A stretch of DNA of 64,000 nucleotides from Nageia nagi (GCA_050084985.1 JBITNC010000001.1:70928001-70992000), one strand, 5' to 3'. Shown: positions 35,241-46,675, counted from the first letter of the stretch. Notes: generated from the letters alone by a model not told the origin. A program made the numbers and translations.

Positions 35241-36985
35241 ATTTTTAGGATAATTATTTTTTATTTTGACACATTCAAGTAACACCTTAAAGTATTAAAA
35301 GGGTTTATGAATAACCACATCTGGGATGAATGATTGTTGTAGATAATCCTCAAGTGGGTGAAAGTGATCAAGTTCCATCATATGAGTCAGTGGTAGCTAT
35401 GTTTCAAAACATCTACACATGTTGGATTATAGCACTCATAGTTGATTAACTACTATAATCAACTTCCTTTATCACTTCAATGACCTTTGGGTTCTTCTTA
35501 GGGCCCATACACCTAAGAAGGGACATGCACATCTCACCACTTTCATGCTACTACATGAAAGGGCCTTGAGCATTTCCTAAGTGGATTGGATCCTTATCAC
35601 CTACTTGTGATTCGAAATTCCAATATCAATATCACCACTAGATATTGATTGGTTATCCCTTTCCTACCCATAATACTTGTGAGGGGGCCACCACTTAACT
35701 CATAGAATCCATCTTGCCCATAACTCACATGGAATACCATCGAAGTTGAGGATAATCTACTTGTTACCTCTAGCTAGATGTACAAGGAATCCAATTAAGT
35801 TGAACTAGACTTTGAACTTTTCTACTTTTTGCCTTAATTCTCAACTAGATTTTAAGTTGATCATACTATGTTATCAAGATAGCTAATTCTAAGTTAATTC
35901 TCTAAAAATCCTACTTGTCAATAAATATATAGTTACATAATATTTAAAAACTCAACCAAATTACTTGTATCATAAACTAAATAACATATTTGAGTATGAT
36001 TATGAAAATTACAAAGATTATGCATATTACAAATTCAAACATCAATATCCATACATGCTAAGTAAAATCACTCTAGGTCTTGATCGTCATAATTACTTAG
36101 CACTACTTTCATCATTTCATATATAAAATTCATTTTCATATATTCAAACTTACAATATGAAAGTTACAAATTAAAACATACATTTAAGTATGATTCACAA
36201 TACATTACAAATGAAATCATAAATTACACCTTTATACAATTGGTTTATAATTACATATTTCCAAATGTCTTCAAAATATTTGCAAGCTCTTCCATCGGAA
36301 TCCATGCTCTTCCGAATGAACCACTTGATGGTTGATGAATTGGATCATAGACAACTCTTCTATGACTCACTAATGCATGCATTAAATCAAAAATAGAAAA
36401 ATATTTTTTTTCGATTTTTGTGCACATAATGCATGAACGTACCAAATTTAAACATTAGAACAATCACTATCTTTTTCCAACTATTCAGTATAAAAATATA
36501 ATTTCCCTAACTCTTAATACTATGCAATAATCCAAAGAAGAATAATGATTTAACTCCTAACTTTTCATAAATTCATCTCTATGATTTTCAAATAAAAATG
36601 TTCATTATTTTTAATTACTAAATTTCAATAACCAAAAATAAATCTTAACATAATATTTCACATTTAACTTTCAAAATTTAATATTTTTTTAATATTTCAA
36701 AAATTATTATTAATATAAAAATATTAATATACTAATATTCACAGTTAATAATGATATTTTAAATTTGACGTATATTATCTTAATCAAACTTAATATAAAA
36801 AAATAAATTATAATTAATAAAATATTAATGTAACTTAACTTTAAAAATATATATATATATATATATATTATTAACTAAATTAAAATATTATTATTTTCTA
36901 TTTTCAATTAACAAACTGAATTTAAAAATAATAATAATTAACTAATTTTAAACATAGTCTTATTTTTTAAACATTCAAAGCTTTA
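35241..36985. other. No recognisable gene; AT-rich with (AT)n tract
   Basis: The part from 35400 to 35760 is less AT-rich but matches nothing I know. A minus-strand frame at 36251-36445 (64 codons) has no family signature. An AT dinucleotide run lies at about 36847-36868. The stretch 36600-36960 is extremely AT-rich. Confidence 0.4.
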
Positions 36986-36989
36986 AAGA

Positions 36990-37052
36990 AAAGAATAAGC
37001 GGCTGAGGGTTGCCTTTTGGCAGGCCCTCTTTCTCCAGGCGCGCGTTTTTAA
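36990..37052. other. Short GC-rich, CpG-containing islet
   Basis: About 60 bp containing GCGGCTGAGGGTTGCC and CCAGGCGCGCG, set in sequence that is otherwise nearly all A and T. Its cause is unknown. It lies about 85 bp from the poly(A) end of a SINE but is not part of it. Confidence 0.5.
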
Positions 37053-37136
37053 AATTAAAATTAAAATATGTTTTTAAATCAAATTCTTAAAAATAAGTAT
37101 AATAACTTTTGTTTTAATTCTACATAAAAATAATTG

Positions 37137-37395
37137 TTTTTTTTTTTTTTTGATAAATCATCCCTTAGAAATAAGTTTGTGTGTCGCTTCGAGCCATCGA
37201 TTAAAGGGCAATCACATCATCAAAATTCACGAAGGGTACGATCCTTGCCTCATCTACACCTACCATTATTCGATAGGATTTTAGATATTTCCACTCATTA
37301 GAGGTGGAATTGGAACCTGGATCTCTCCTACTGAAGGGGAGAGTTTTTACTTACCCTTATTTTCACAACTCCTTTAGTGAGCTTCCAAAAATAAT
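37137..37395 (-). mobile_element. tRNA-derived SINE with poly(A) tail
   Basis: Read on the minus strand from about 37395, GAAGCTCACTAAAGGAG resembles a Pol III A box. CAGGTTCCAATTCCACC about 70 bases further is a good B box (GGTTCGANTCC). A body of about 160 bp follows (CCTATCGAATAATGGTAGG and so on), then an A-run of about 15 (T-run 37138-37152 on the plus strand). Length, promoter layout and tail fit a plant SINE. It inserted in very AT-rich sequence, so the target duplication is hard to see. Confidence 0.7.
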
Positions 37396-37913
37396 AGTTT
37401 TCAATTGTAGATCTAAACAAATTAAAAAAAAAAAAAAAAAAACTTAAACTTCAGAGTTTCATAACTAGAAATTTTGAAGTCCAAATTCAAATTCAAAAGA
37501 TTATTTTCTTAAGTTTTTTCAAGCTCTTCAAATTGAATCCATTCAATCTAAAATTTAATGTAATTTTCTTTTTTTTTTTTAATTTCAAATTGAAATTTCT
37601 TACTATTTTCTATAATTTGAAATATATCATATATAATATTGATTCTACAATCCTTTACTAATCTTAAAAATCATTTTTTCTAAAAACCCAGAACAATTAT
37701 TCACCTATGCTTCTCTATAAGCTTTAAATTTTTCAAATAAAAATATGCAATATTATTTTATTTTTGGGTAAGTGCAAAAAGATGAGTCCCACTTTTAGCC
37801 AAAAAGTGGAACTTGGGTAAAAATTTTAAGCAATGAGAGTGTGAATCTTGAAAAAAGGTCTCAAATATGTAATTTATTCCAATACCTAGATCATAGAAAT
37901 AAATTTTGGATAG
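37396..37913. other. No recognisable gene
   Basis: AT-rich with poly(A) (about 37424-37441) and poly(T) (about 37570-37580) runs, upstream of the 5' LTR of element B. The last five bases (37909-37913, GATAG) are the candidate target duplication of element B. Confidence 0.45.
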
Positions 37914-38670
37914 TGTTAACACCTAAAAAGAGATTTTGAATTAATTAAAATATTTTTTTAGGTATCTAAAGTCTATTCATTTATTTACTTAAATAAATGT
38001 CTATTATCCATAAAGTGCACACTAATCTAACTTTATGTTTTATGGTAATAGGTGGGCCGGCCTCACAATAAGCCTAAGAAGGTGTCTTGGTACTTACCTA
38101 TTTCCTATAAAGGTGGAAGTATATGCATGACCTTTGTAAGACAAGATAATCTACTCTGACACTCACCATAATCATCCCGACACCTTGATAGGCGGTACTT
38201 CTAAGGTCTCTAAGACTAGTCTTTCTTAATAATGGCTATCAATATTGGAAATTTGTTATACTCTGAGCATCTTTGTGATAATTACTCCATCTGCATGCAC
38301 TTTTTCGAATATCAAAGATTTGAAGATGATGATGAATCAAAAGCAAGACCAATTTGAGCATATAACTGAGCATTGTTGCTGGGTTCTAAGCATCGTCGTT
38401 GGGTTCCTAAGAGGTTCGTAGCTCCAACTTTGGGCACTATTCATCATTTGTCATCATTCGATCAAAAATTGCCTTCGTTCATCATCACATGTAAGCACAT
38501 GTTCGTATCTTTCATTTCTCCAGTATTGATAGGTTAATGTCTTGAGATCTTCGTTTGCTTACTTCATCCATCTATGCAATTGTTAGGGAATTTGTTAACT
38601 TTACATTTAATCACCCGTAAAATATAGTGTGTTAGGTTTTATTTAATTAATTCCTTTTACACTATAAATA
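37914..38670 (+). repeat. Element B 5' LTR (757 bp)
   Basis: Starts TGTTAACACCTAAAAAG. Matching blocks in the 3' LTR include TTTATGGTAATAGGTGG, CCTATAAAGGTGGAAGTAT, CCTTTGTAAGACAAGATA, GAGCATATAACT and TTAATTAATTCCTTTTACAC. Similarity runs through CTATAAATA at 38670 and stops there, which sets the 3' edge, although the usual CA end is not present. Confidence 0.85.
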
Positions 38671-38672
38671 AA

Positions 38673-38690
38673 TGGTGAACCCGACTTCTT
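38673..38690 (+). promoter_or_regulatory. Candidate primer-binding site of element B
   Basis: TGGTGAACCCGACTT begins two bases after the end of LTR similarity, the usual position of a tRNA primer site, which begins with TGG (complement of the CCA end). I did not assign the tRNA. Confidence 0.5.
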
Positions 38691-38691
38691 T

Positions 38692-40050
38692 ATGAAAAAC
38701 CCTAACTTGAGAGCTCTTGATTTCTCTTGCGCTTTTATCACTAATTACGCCAAAACCTTAGGTTTTTGGATAGGAATACTACCAAATCTTCTAATTGTTT
38801 CAAAAATGGAACCTGTTGATTTCATAGCTATGGTTAATAATTTCGATGAAGCTACAAAAGCCAACCTAAAGAAGCTTCTCTATGGAGGAGATACACACAG
38901 TGATGCATCTAATAATGGAGGCAATCATCAATCCAATAACACTATGCCTCTTATATCTCAAGAATCCAACCCTTTATGCAATGAAATCAGAAACACAAAA
39001 GCAACTAATTTGCAAATTGAGCCTACCTTTGATACATATAGTAGTGAAGGAGATCCCATGGCACACATCAAGGCTTTCAAGATGAAATTTGAACTCAAGT
39101 TTGGCATCAATGACAACCTCGACATGGCTAAGTATCTTCCTACCACATTCTATGATGATGCCCTAAATTGGTACTTCTCTCTACCTACTCAATCAATTAA
39201 TTGCTATGTGCAACTCATTTCATAATTTTGCATCCACTTTTGATTTCAAACCCCTTGAAAAATAAACCTTGCCGATCTCATGAATATTAAATAAGGTCCT
39301 AGTGAACATTTCAAAAAATATGCCCAATGATTCCAAAAGACTTGGAGTACCATAGTTGATTCTCCTGTTGAACATCACATTGTCCACATATTCCTTCAAA
39401 TCCTCCATCTCCAACATTATTATGCCTCTATCAATTATGATGGCCTTCCATTTTCTAAAATTATCCTTAAACTTATTGCTCAAGAGAGAGGCCTCATTGA
39501 CATAGGTATACTCAAATATGGAAACCCTAGCAAAGATAACAAAACCCCTAGATATCAAAAAAAGGAAGAAAAAGAAGTCCATGCCATTGAAGAACCCCAA
39601 TCAAGAGAAAGACCAAGGAGGGAATCCAAGTTATAATCTCAAGATAACAAACAATTACCTATAGTTCCTACCATCATATTCAAGGAAAGCATACAAAAGG
39701 GGCTCCTCAAACTTGATCCAAAGCTAGACTTAGGTCCTCATGACAACAAGCCAAGGTGGTACAAAGAAATAGAGTTTTGCAAATATCACAAAGTCAAAGG
39801 TCACACAACAAACAAATGCATGGTCTTATGGAATTTATTACAAAAACTTCTAGACAATAGAAAGATACATTATGAGGCCCATGTGGTAGATACTAAAGAC
39901 AATGAAGAGCTTTCAGCCAACATCATATTCAATGAAAAACTCTATGAAGCCACTAGAAGAGGAAGTCCTAGAGGCCAATCAACCCTGCTAATGTTGAACA
40001 CACGGATGTACCACACAACTCCAACGCTCAAAACCTCCTTGATCAACTAA
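38692..40050 (+). pseudogene. Element B gag
   Basis: One frame (frame 1) carries gag across several stops. The open part (38692-39225) includes EGDPMAHIKAFKMKFELKFG and AKYLPTTFYDDALNWYFSLP, the core of the retrotransposon gag domain. After stops, FLQILHLQHYYASINYDG and LKLIAQERGLID lead to a charged linker. The knuckle WYKEIEFCKYHKVKGHTTNK (next residue Cys; CxxHxxxxHxxxxC intact) and LWNLLQKLLDNRKI follow (39750-39870). Translation could begin at 38692 or at the second Met near 38806 (MEPVDF). It parallels gag of element A but is clearly a different family. All six metal-knuckle spacing positions are preserved, unlike the gag at 8.9-9.4 kb. Confidence 0.85.
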
Positions 40051-40090
40051 AGTAACACATGCCAAGATAAGTATCTTTGAACTCTTACTA

Positions 40091-41240
40091 TTGTCAATAG
40101 ATCATAGAAATGCTTTATTTGATGCTCTTAGGAAAATAGAAGTTGATGCAGATATTCTTATGGATGACTTTGTGTCTAAGTTAGAAATAGAATTGGTATG
40201 TAATATGATTTCTTTTAATGATAATGAGTTGCCTAGTGAAGATGTCATTGAAAAGAATCTTGGTCTCTATGTTTGTGTCAACATAGATGGTATTCCTATT
40301 AAGAAAGCATTAGTAGATACTGGTTCCAATTTGAATATTTGTTCAACTAACCTATTACAAAAGTATTTCCCTTCTATCTATGCAAACATGAAGAGAACTA
40401 CTATTAGCATCAAAGGCTTTGACAACACAAAATGGGAGTGCATTGGCTATGTTACCATGCCTATTGAAGTAGATGGTAAGTATGTGGACCAAAAGGTATA
40501 TATTTTTCAAATCAACTTGCCATATAACATCTTTCTTGGTAGACTGTGGATTCACAAGATCAAGGCTATCACTTCTACACCACCATTCCATCAAGTTCAT
40601 GCACAATGGTAGACCAATGATTATTCATGCAAAGAACAATCCTACAAATGTATGTCAAGCAATAGAAAGGTTTTGGATTCCTCATGACCTAATTGAAAAT
40701 GAGGAAAGTCATCCAACACCTAAAATAGACATCAGTTTGCAAGAGGTAAGCATGGGTACATATAGAATCCCAAAGATTGACATTTGGGTGAACTATAGAG
40801 AACTTGGACAAACCCTAAATGCTTCAAGAGGTGAGCTTCATTGCTCAGATGAGGACATAACCGAGTGCCACCATCCCATTTTTGAAGATGAATTAGACCT
40901 TGTTGAAGATATTTAGGTCTTGTATCATAAAAATGGGGAAAAAGTTGTACCAAAAATAGTTGGAACATCATCTATCTCTCCAACACCTCCTGAAATAGTA
41001 TGTCTACATTTTAATGGTGTTGGTTCAACTTTTTCTAACATGTATACGCAAAAATGTTTGTATGATGGTAAAGGACTAGGTAAGAACACATTCAAGCTGA
41101 AGGAAAACACAAAAGAACATGTGGTATTGGATTGGAGCCCTCCACATCTTTCCCACCACCTTCTCCTAAAGCTCAAGTACACACCAACAATGATCAACAA
41201 GATGTTGCACATATCTAGGATGAGTGGCTGCATTGCATAA
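40091..41240 (+). pseudogene. Element B protease and degenerate G-patch-like segment
   Basis: The protease is in frame 2 (40091-40612). KKALVDTGSNLNICSTNLLQ carries an intact DTG active site, and NLPYNIFLGRLWIHKIKA is the C-terminal LLGRxWIH signature. Near 40600 the reading shifts to frame 0, where FMHNGRPMIIHAKNNPTN continues the protein to 41240. At about 41040-41100 QKCLYDGKGLGKNTFKLKE keeps the glycine spacing of a G-patch, as in element A at 18.8 kb. The segment between has no domain I recognise. Protease would mature the gag-pol polyprotein; the frameshift and stop at 40914-40916 break it. Confidence 0.8.
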
Positions 41241-41767
41241 TGATGACTAGTCCTTCAAAGTAGAGCCAAGCTTATTATGTTGAACCATTCTTACCTCCTA
41301 CAAAACATGTCTGAATTGATATTTTCAAGAATGATGATGCTATCCTAATAATGCTAGGGGCACGCACTAAGTTCCCCAAGTCCAATGAGAAGAGGCTTGC
41401 AACATGGATCTTGAAATATCATGCATACTTTGGTGAGGACGTCTGCATGGACAATGCAGATATCACAAGTTGATTCTTTATCCTATCTTTGTATTTTATG
41501 TGTTGTTGTGTGTTTCATATCTATTTTTTGTTGAGTCAACCCTAGGTCTAGGATGTTTTATGTCCTTTTTCTCTCTTGAATGGAGCACTCTTGCTAGGTT
41601 CCTAGCATCATTGCTCCATTATGCAAGCCTCTCATGATTGATTTTGGATGGAGGACTGGGGACATTTCCTATTCCTCCCCAACTCTATGATGAAATGCCC
41701 TATCTTAGTGAAGAAATAGTAGAAGTCAATATCAATACCCAATAGAACCCATGATTAATCAAAATAT
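41241..41767 (+). other. Element B spacer between protease and RT
   Basis: Broken reading with phrases such as GARTKFPKSNEKRLATWILK (about 41355-41415). A non-coding-looking stretch at 41470-41680 contains AGCACTCTTGCTAGGTTCC and a near-mirror AGCATCATTGCT. No domain recognised. Confidence 0.45.
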
Positions 41768-42600
41768 ATGGGAGCATGGTTAACCCTAGAAGAAGGGGAA
41801 AGGTATTGCCTACTGTTGTCTAAGTTCATTGATATATTTTCTTGGTCTTTTTCTAATATGCCTAGTCTTGATCCTGATTTTATCACTCATAGTCTAGTTG
41901 TTAATGAAAATATCAAACCTGTCCAGCAAAAGCTTAGAAAAATGCATCCTCGAGTTGGTCTTGCCATTAAAAAAGAGATTGAAAATTATCTTGCTACTAG
42001 TTTCATTTTCCCTATTGATTATTCTCCATGGATATCTAACATTGTTCCTACTACTAAACCTAATGATGAGATTAGATGTTGCATAGATTTTAGAGACATC
42101 AATAAGCCATGCCCTAAAGATGCCTTTACCTTGCTTAACATTGATATGATTGTAGATTCAACAATAAGCCATGAAATCCTATCTTTCATGGATGAATTCT
42201 TCAGCTATAATCAAATTTGAATCAACAAGGATGATCAACATAAGACAAATTTTGTTACTCCTTGGGGCACCTTTTGTTGGGTTGGCATGCCTTTTAGATT
42301 GAATAACGCTAGTGCAACTTATCAAAGAGCCATGGTCAGCATGTTCCATGACATGATTCATGAGTGTGTTGAGGTCTATGTGGATGACATTCGAGCCAAA
42401 TCAGCATCAAAACACAACCATCTTATAGACTTGAGAAAGATCTTTCATAGGATGAGAGAGTACAAGTTGAAGCTAAAAACCTAAAAGTGTGCATTTGGGG
42501 TATCATTAAGAAAATTACTTGGGTTCATTATGTCAAGAAGAGGCATTGAAGTGGATCCCAAGAAAGTCATAACCATTGTTGATCTCCCACCATCAATAAA
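41768..42600 (+). pseudogene. Element B reverse transcriptase
   Basis: Frame 2 from 41768 holds the RT. The approach has FIDIFSWSFSNMPSLDPDF and KPVQQKLRKMHPRVG, then SPWISNIVPTTKPNDEIRCC and IDFRDINKPCPKDAF. FMDEFFSYNQI is followed by a stop; the family has FLDGFSGYNQI. Then come TNFVTPWGTFCWVGMPFRLN and EVYVDDIRAKS (42370-42400), in which the catalytic YVDD is intact. After a stop, KCAFGVSLRKLLGFIMSRRG and IEVDPKK follow. Damage is by a handful of stops, less than in element A. Confidence 0.9.
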
Positions 42601-43200
42601 CTTGAAGGACTTGAAAAGTCTTTCTAGAAAAGTATAAGCAATCAAAAAGTTCATCGCATAGCTAGCATACATGACTACTCTATTTTCTTATTTTCTACAA
42701 AAAGGGGAGAAGTTCATTTGGGATGACAAGTGCCAAAAATCTCTAGATAATATAAAAAGGTATCTCATTAATCCTCCAATTTTGGAATCTTATAATTCAA
42801 AAAGAGGTCCCTTGCTTTATGTTTCAACAACCATGCATGCCCTAGGGGCCATGTTAGTACAAAAAGATGATAGCACAATGAAAGAGCAATCTACTACATC
42901 AGCAAGACCTTGCATGACTATGAAACAAGGTACAATCCAATAGAAAAGATGTGTTTTTCCATTTTCTTTTCTATAGGAAAGTTAATACACTACATTCTTA
43001 GTAGCATAATACATATCATAGCTTACGAAAATCCTCTGAGATACCTCATGTCCAATTCCTACCTATCTGGAAGAGCAACAAAGTGGTTGATGTTACTCTA
43101 AGAATTTGATTTGGTTTTCATCACTCATAAATCAATAAAAGTATAAGCTATAGCATATTTCATCACCAATCATCTAAGAAATGAAGGATCTAGCACCCAA
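42601..43200 (+). pseudogene. Element B first RNase H
   Basis: LKDLKSLSRKV (about 42605) leads to the RNase H fold linked to RT. FIWDDKCQKSLDNIKRYL, NPPILESYNSKRGPLLYVST and HALGAMLVQKDDS are in frame 2 (42671-42890). A frameshift near 42890 moves the reading to frame 1, where YYISKTLHDYETRYNPIEKM, CFSIFFSIGKLIHYIL and YENPLRYLMS follow. The order is family-typical. Confidence 0.85.
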
Positions 43201-43319
43201 GAATAATTCCTAGATAAATTGGATGATTAGAGCTCACACTAGGTGAGCATCATTGCTGGAATCTAGTGCTATCACTCAATTCCTAAACTAGAATACCCAA
43301 AACAATTTACAATATTTAC

Positions 43320-43893
43320 AAATGATGATGAATGGACACTATATTTTGATGGCTTGAAATGCATTCATGGGGTTGGGGCAAGAATTGTGCTCATCAATCA
43401 TAATGGTGATTTTATTCCTATGTCTTATCATCTAAGCTTTGATTGTACTAATAACATGGTAGAATATGAAGCGCTTATCCTAGATCTAAAGGCTACCATC
43501 CTCCTAAAAATGAAAAAGATCAAAATATTTGGTGACTCTTAATTTATCATCAAGCAAGTGTCCCACATCTACAACACCAAAGATCCTAAGTTGAAACCAT
43601 ACAAGGAAATGGTTAAAAGTCTACTCATGTTCTTTTCAAATTATCATATTAACAACATTCCAAGAGACATCAATAGGTATGTGGATGCTATGGCTAGTGT
43701 TGCTTCCCTTGCCCCCATCAACATTAAAGATGAACAAACCATTCTCACCATCAAAAATATTGGTAGTCTATCCCATGAATGTGATGTCCAAAGCTTCATT
43801 GGAGGTAACTATTTTTCTACCACTTATGTAAATGCATGTGAATGGTATCACGATGTCTTCAATTATCTTAAAAATGGTATTGTCTCTACTTGA
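43320..43893 (+). pseudogene. Element B second RNase H (Tat-type)
   Basis: Frame 1 from about 43330 shows WTLYFDGLKCIHGVGARIVL, CTNNMVEYEALILDLKATIL, IKIFGDS, stop, FIIKQVSHIYNTKDPKLKPY and the ending NNIPRDINRYVDAMASVASL. It has the Asp, Glu and Asp positions of an RNase H fold. The extra RNase H after RT-RNase H is the Tat-lineage feature shared with element A. Confidence 0.85.
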
Positions 43894-44400
43894 TTTGATC
43901 ATAATGCTAGAGTTTGAATTAAAAATATAGCTACAAAATATGTCATTCTTGGTGATGTCTTGTATAGGAGAACTTTTGAAGGTGCATTGCTTAGATGTCT
44001 CATGCGTAATGAAGTAGATATGACTATTTATTAAGCTCATGATGATCTTTGTGGTGGTTATTTCAATTCTAAACATGTTTATCAAAAATTTCTTAGACTT
44101 GGTTATTATTGGCCTACTATGCTTGAAGATTATGAAATGCATATTAGAAAGTGTGAGCAATATCAAAAGAATTCTAGATTGCAACCTTCTCCTTCTTATG
44201 AATTACACTCTATTGTATCTCCTTGGCTATTTTTTCTATGTGGGCACTTGAAAATTAAAAGAAAGAAAACTTTTAGCCCAACTAGATTGGTCCTTACATT
44301 GTCATTGCCAACTATGGAAAAGGTGCATACAAATTGTCAATAATTGAAGGAAAAGAGGAACATAATCCTATAAATATCATACATATAAAAAAATTTCATG
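43894..44400 (+). pseudogene. Element B integrase lacking its catalytic core
   Basis: The zinc-finger part is present in frame 1: AHDDLCGGYFNSKHVYQKFL, then GYYWPTMLEDYEMHIRKCEQ, then YQKNS (44035-44175). The text runs to ELHSIVSPWLFF (about 44240), where the family continues into the catalytic core. Instead, within about 60 bp the C-terminal GPY/F part appears in another frame: IGPYIVIANYGKGAYKLSII and PINIIHIKKFHV, ending at a stop near 44400. About 200 codons with all three catalytic acidic residues are missing, so an internal deletion joins the finger to the C-terminus. Confidence 0.85.
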
Positions 44401-44927
44401 TCTAATATCACTTTTTCATATCAATATATATTTTTGCATTTCTGGATACTAACACTACAAGTTAAAAGCTTCAATAACCCAACATTGTTAGCACTCTTAA
44501 CAGCCAAATTCCATCATAACATGGTGACTTGGGAAACCAAGTTAGTTCAAACATCCAAATATCATTACTTTCATCCTTCTTGGTGGGAAATGGACCAAGA
44601 ACTAGTGTGCAATCATTGGAAAAAATTCCATGGCAACATGGTGGATTGGGACAACCAAGCTAGGTCAAACATCATCCACATCTTTGGCTTTATCAAGCAC
44701 CTATGTAGGTTTCATTGTTCTTTGTCTAGGATTGATCTATGAGGCTTCACACTTCATTTTGCAACCAAGTCAAAGAGGGGGAATAACATCAACAAACTTG
44801 AAGTGTCTCAAATCATCATCAAATATTACAATATCATGGAGTACTCTTTTACTCTAATCTATTTTCCTTGAATATACTTTGAATTATGTTTTGATTCCCT
44901 TTCAAATCATATTCAAAGTGGAACATC
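44401..44927 (+). other. Element B 3' non-coding region and polypurine-like tract
   Basis: Repeats of the phrase AACATGGTGGATTGGGACAA occur at 44515-44670, shared with the minus-strand relative at 29.8-30.1 kb. A purine run GTCAAAGAGGGGGAATAA lies at 44767-44784. ATTCAAAGTGGAACATC just before the LTR (44911-44927) corresponds to CAAAGTGGGGCAT next to the minus-strand LTR and is the likely priming tract. Open frames at 44398-44742 and 44630-44857 are not genes. Confidence 0.6.
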
Positions 44928-45682
44928 TATTAACACCTAAAAAGGAATTTTGAATTAATTAAAATACCTTTTTAGGTATATAAAGTCTTTATTTATTTAC
45001 TTAAATAAGTGTCTATTATCCATAAAATGCCCACTAATATACCTTTATGTTTTATGGTAATAGGTGGATCAGCCTCACAATAAGCCCAAGAAGGTATCTT
45101 GGCACTTACCTATTGCCTATAAAGGTGGAAGTATGTGCATGGCCTTTGTAAGACAAGATACTCTACTCTAACAATTTCCATAATCATCCCAACATTTGAT
45201 AGGCGACACTTCTAAGGTCTCTAAGATTGTTATTTCTTAACACTGCCTATCAATATTAGAAATTTGTTATACTTTGAGCATCTTTATGATAATTACTCCA
45301 TTTGCACACATTTTTTTGAACATCGAAGATCTGATGACAATGATAAATTAAAAGTGAGACCAATTTGAGCATATAACTAAGAACTACCACTAGGTTTTGG
45401 GCATCATTGCTAGGCTCTTGAGAGGTTCGCAGCTCCATCTTTGGGCACCATTCATCGTTCATCACCATTCAATCCAAAACTACCTTCATTCATCATCATA
45501 GGTAAGTCATACATTTGTATCTTTCATTTCTCTGGTATTGATAGGTTAATATCTTGATATCTTCATTTGCTTGCTTTATCCATCTATACAACTATCAAGA
45601 AATTTGTTAACTTTACATTTAATCATTCATAAAATATAGAGGATTAGGTTTTATTTAATTAATTCCTTTTACACTATAAATA
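44928..45682 (+). repeat. Element B 3' LTR (755 bp)
   Basis: Begins TATTAACACCTAAAAAGG (the G of TG mutated to A) and aligns with 37914-38670 to CTATAAATA at 45682. Most differences from the 5' LTR that I checked are C/T or G/A changes, as expected from decay of methylated cytosines. An antisense frame at 45256-45468 is incidental. Confidence 0.85.
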
Positions 45683-46398
45683 TATAGGCATGTTTAAAAC
45701 CCATTGCTTAAAAAATACAATTTGATAACTACACCTCCATCATGTCCCTCATCATAATTGGACCTAAATTTGGTTAAATCCTTTTGGATAAAGATACCTA
45801 AGACACTAAATATTGTGGAAGATATTTTTGTAATTTTTTCATTAATAAGTTTTTTATTAGCCCTAATTGTCATTTCAAAAAGTGCTCATGTCCCTCAAAC
45901 ATAATTTGACCTAAACCTATCATTTTTTATTTTTTTGAAGTTGTGGAGAATTGTATGTAGAATATGGACATATATATTTTTCATAATTCCAAAAATATAA
46001 AAAGTTACTAAACAAATACAAAATCCTACTTTTCGAAGTTTATGGACCCTCTTTCATTGAAAATTATATTAAAAATACAAAATCTAATCTAATTGTAAAA
46101 ATAGCATATTTTAAATCTACAATCCTTTAAATTTTTATGAAAAATTCTTTGAAAAATAACATCAAACATATACCCAAAGTCAAGAAATTCCATTTCCTTT
46201 TTTAGGACCATGAAGTTGCAATTCCAAAGAAAAGGGTTGGGTCATCAAACCTGATTTTGGGTCTAGATTCAAGGGAAAAAGGTGGGTGTGAAATTTGAAT
46301 TCAAATGTTAGGACTCTAGGGATCAGGATCCTGACCCTAATATATTAAAAAATACATAAAATTATTTTTCTTTTTTTATTCATGTGTATTAATCTTGT
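45683..46398. other. No recognisable gene
   Basis: AT-rich. A near-perfect palindrome GGGATCAGGATCCTGACCC lies at about 46319-46337. Confidence 0.4.
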
Positions 46399-46675
46399 AT
46401 GGACTTGTGCAATCTTTTTTGCAATTTTCTCTTCCTTTTTGTAATTTTCTCATTTGTTTTTTGCAATGAAAATAATTTTGAAGCAAGGACAATTTTGAAA
46501 GGAGGTTATGGGATTAAAAGAAATGTCAAAAAAGGAAATATTCAAGGAACTTTACACCTAGACAAGAACAAGCATATAAAGAGAAGGATGCACAATGAAA
46601 AATAAGAGAGAAGAACAATTTTAAAACAACTGAAGAATATGGAAGCATCAAGTTTGAAGGCAACTAATCATGAGG
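46399..46675 (+). pseudogene. 5' part of the HGKG transposase-like gene, split by a CACTA insertion
   Basis: Frame 1 from ATG 46399 gives a basic region (GGYGIKRNVKKGN, KNKHIKRRMHNEK), a stop at 46603-46605, then continues open with ERRTILKQLKNMEASSLKAT and NHE up to the CACTA element at 46676. Codon phase fits the downstream piece: the last complete codon is GAG at 46672-46674, and 46675 plus 52542-52543 would form the next GAG. I infer that this is the N-terminal part of the protein continuing at 52542. The hydrophobic start (46399-46470) may not be coding. Confidence 0.5.

Larger units (their letters stand above)
37914..45682 (+). mobile_element. Element B: Tat-type Ty3/gypsy retrotransposon with both LTRs (7.8 kb)
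   Basis: The full outline is visible: 5' LTR, candidate primer site, gag, protease, RT, RNase H, second RNase H, zinc finger of integrase, integrase C-terminus, 3' non-coding region, polypurine-like tract and 3' LTR. The coding part uses at least four successive frames and many stops. The flanks GATAG (37909-37913) and TATAG (45683-45687) match at 4 of 5 positions and may be the target duplication. The two LTRs differ at about 6 of the first 60 positions by eye, so insertion is old. The integrase catalytic core is deleted, so the element could not have moved in its present form. Confidence 0.9.

Noticed and set aside
39220-39600. 126-codon minus-strand open frame
   Set aside because: Antisense to the gag of element B, whose sense reading has clear gag motifs.
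40925-41233. 102-codon minus-strand open frame
   Set aside because: Antisense to the post-protease segment of element B.
43768-44184. 138-codon minus-strand open frame
   Set aside because: Antisense to the second RNase H and integrase finger of element B.
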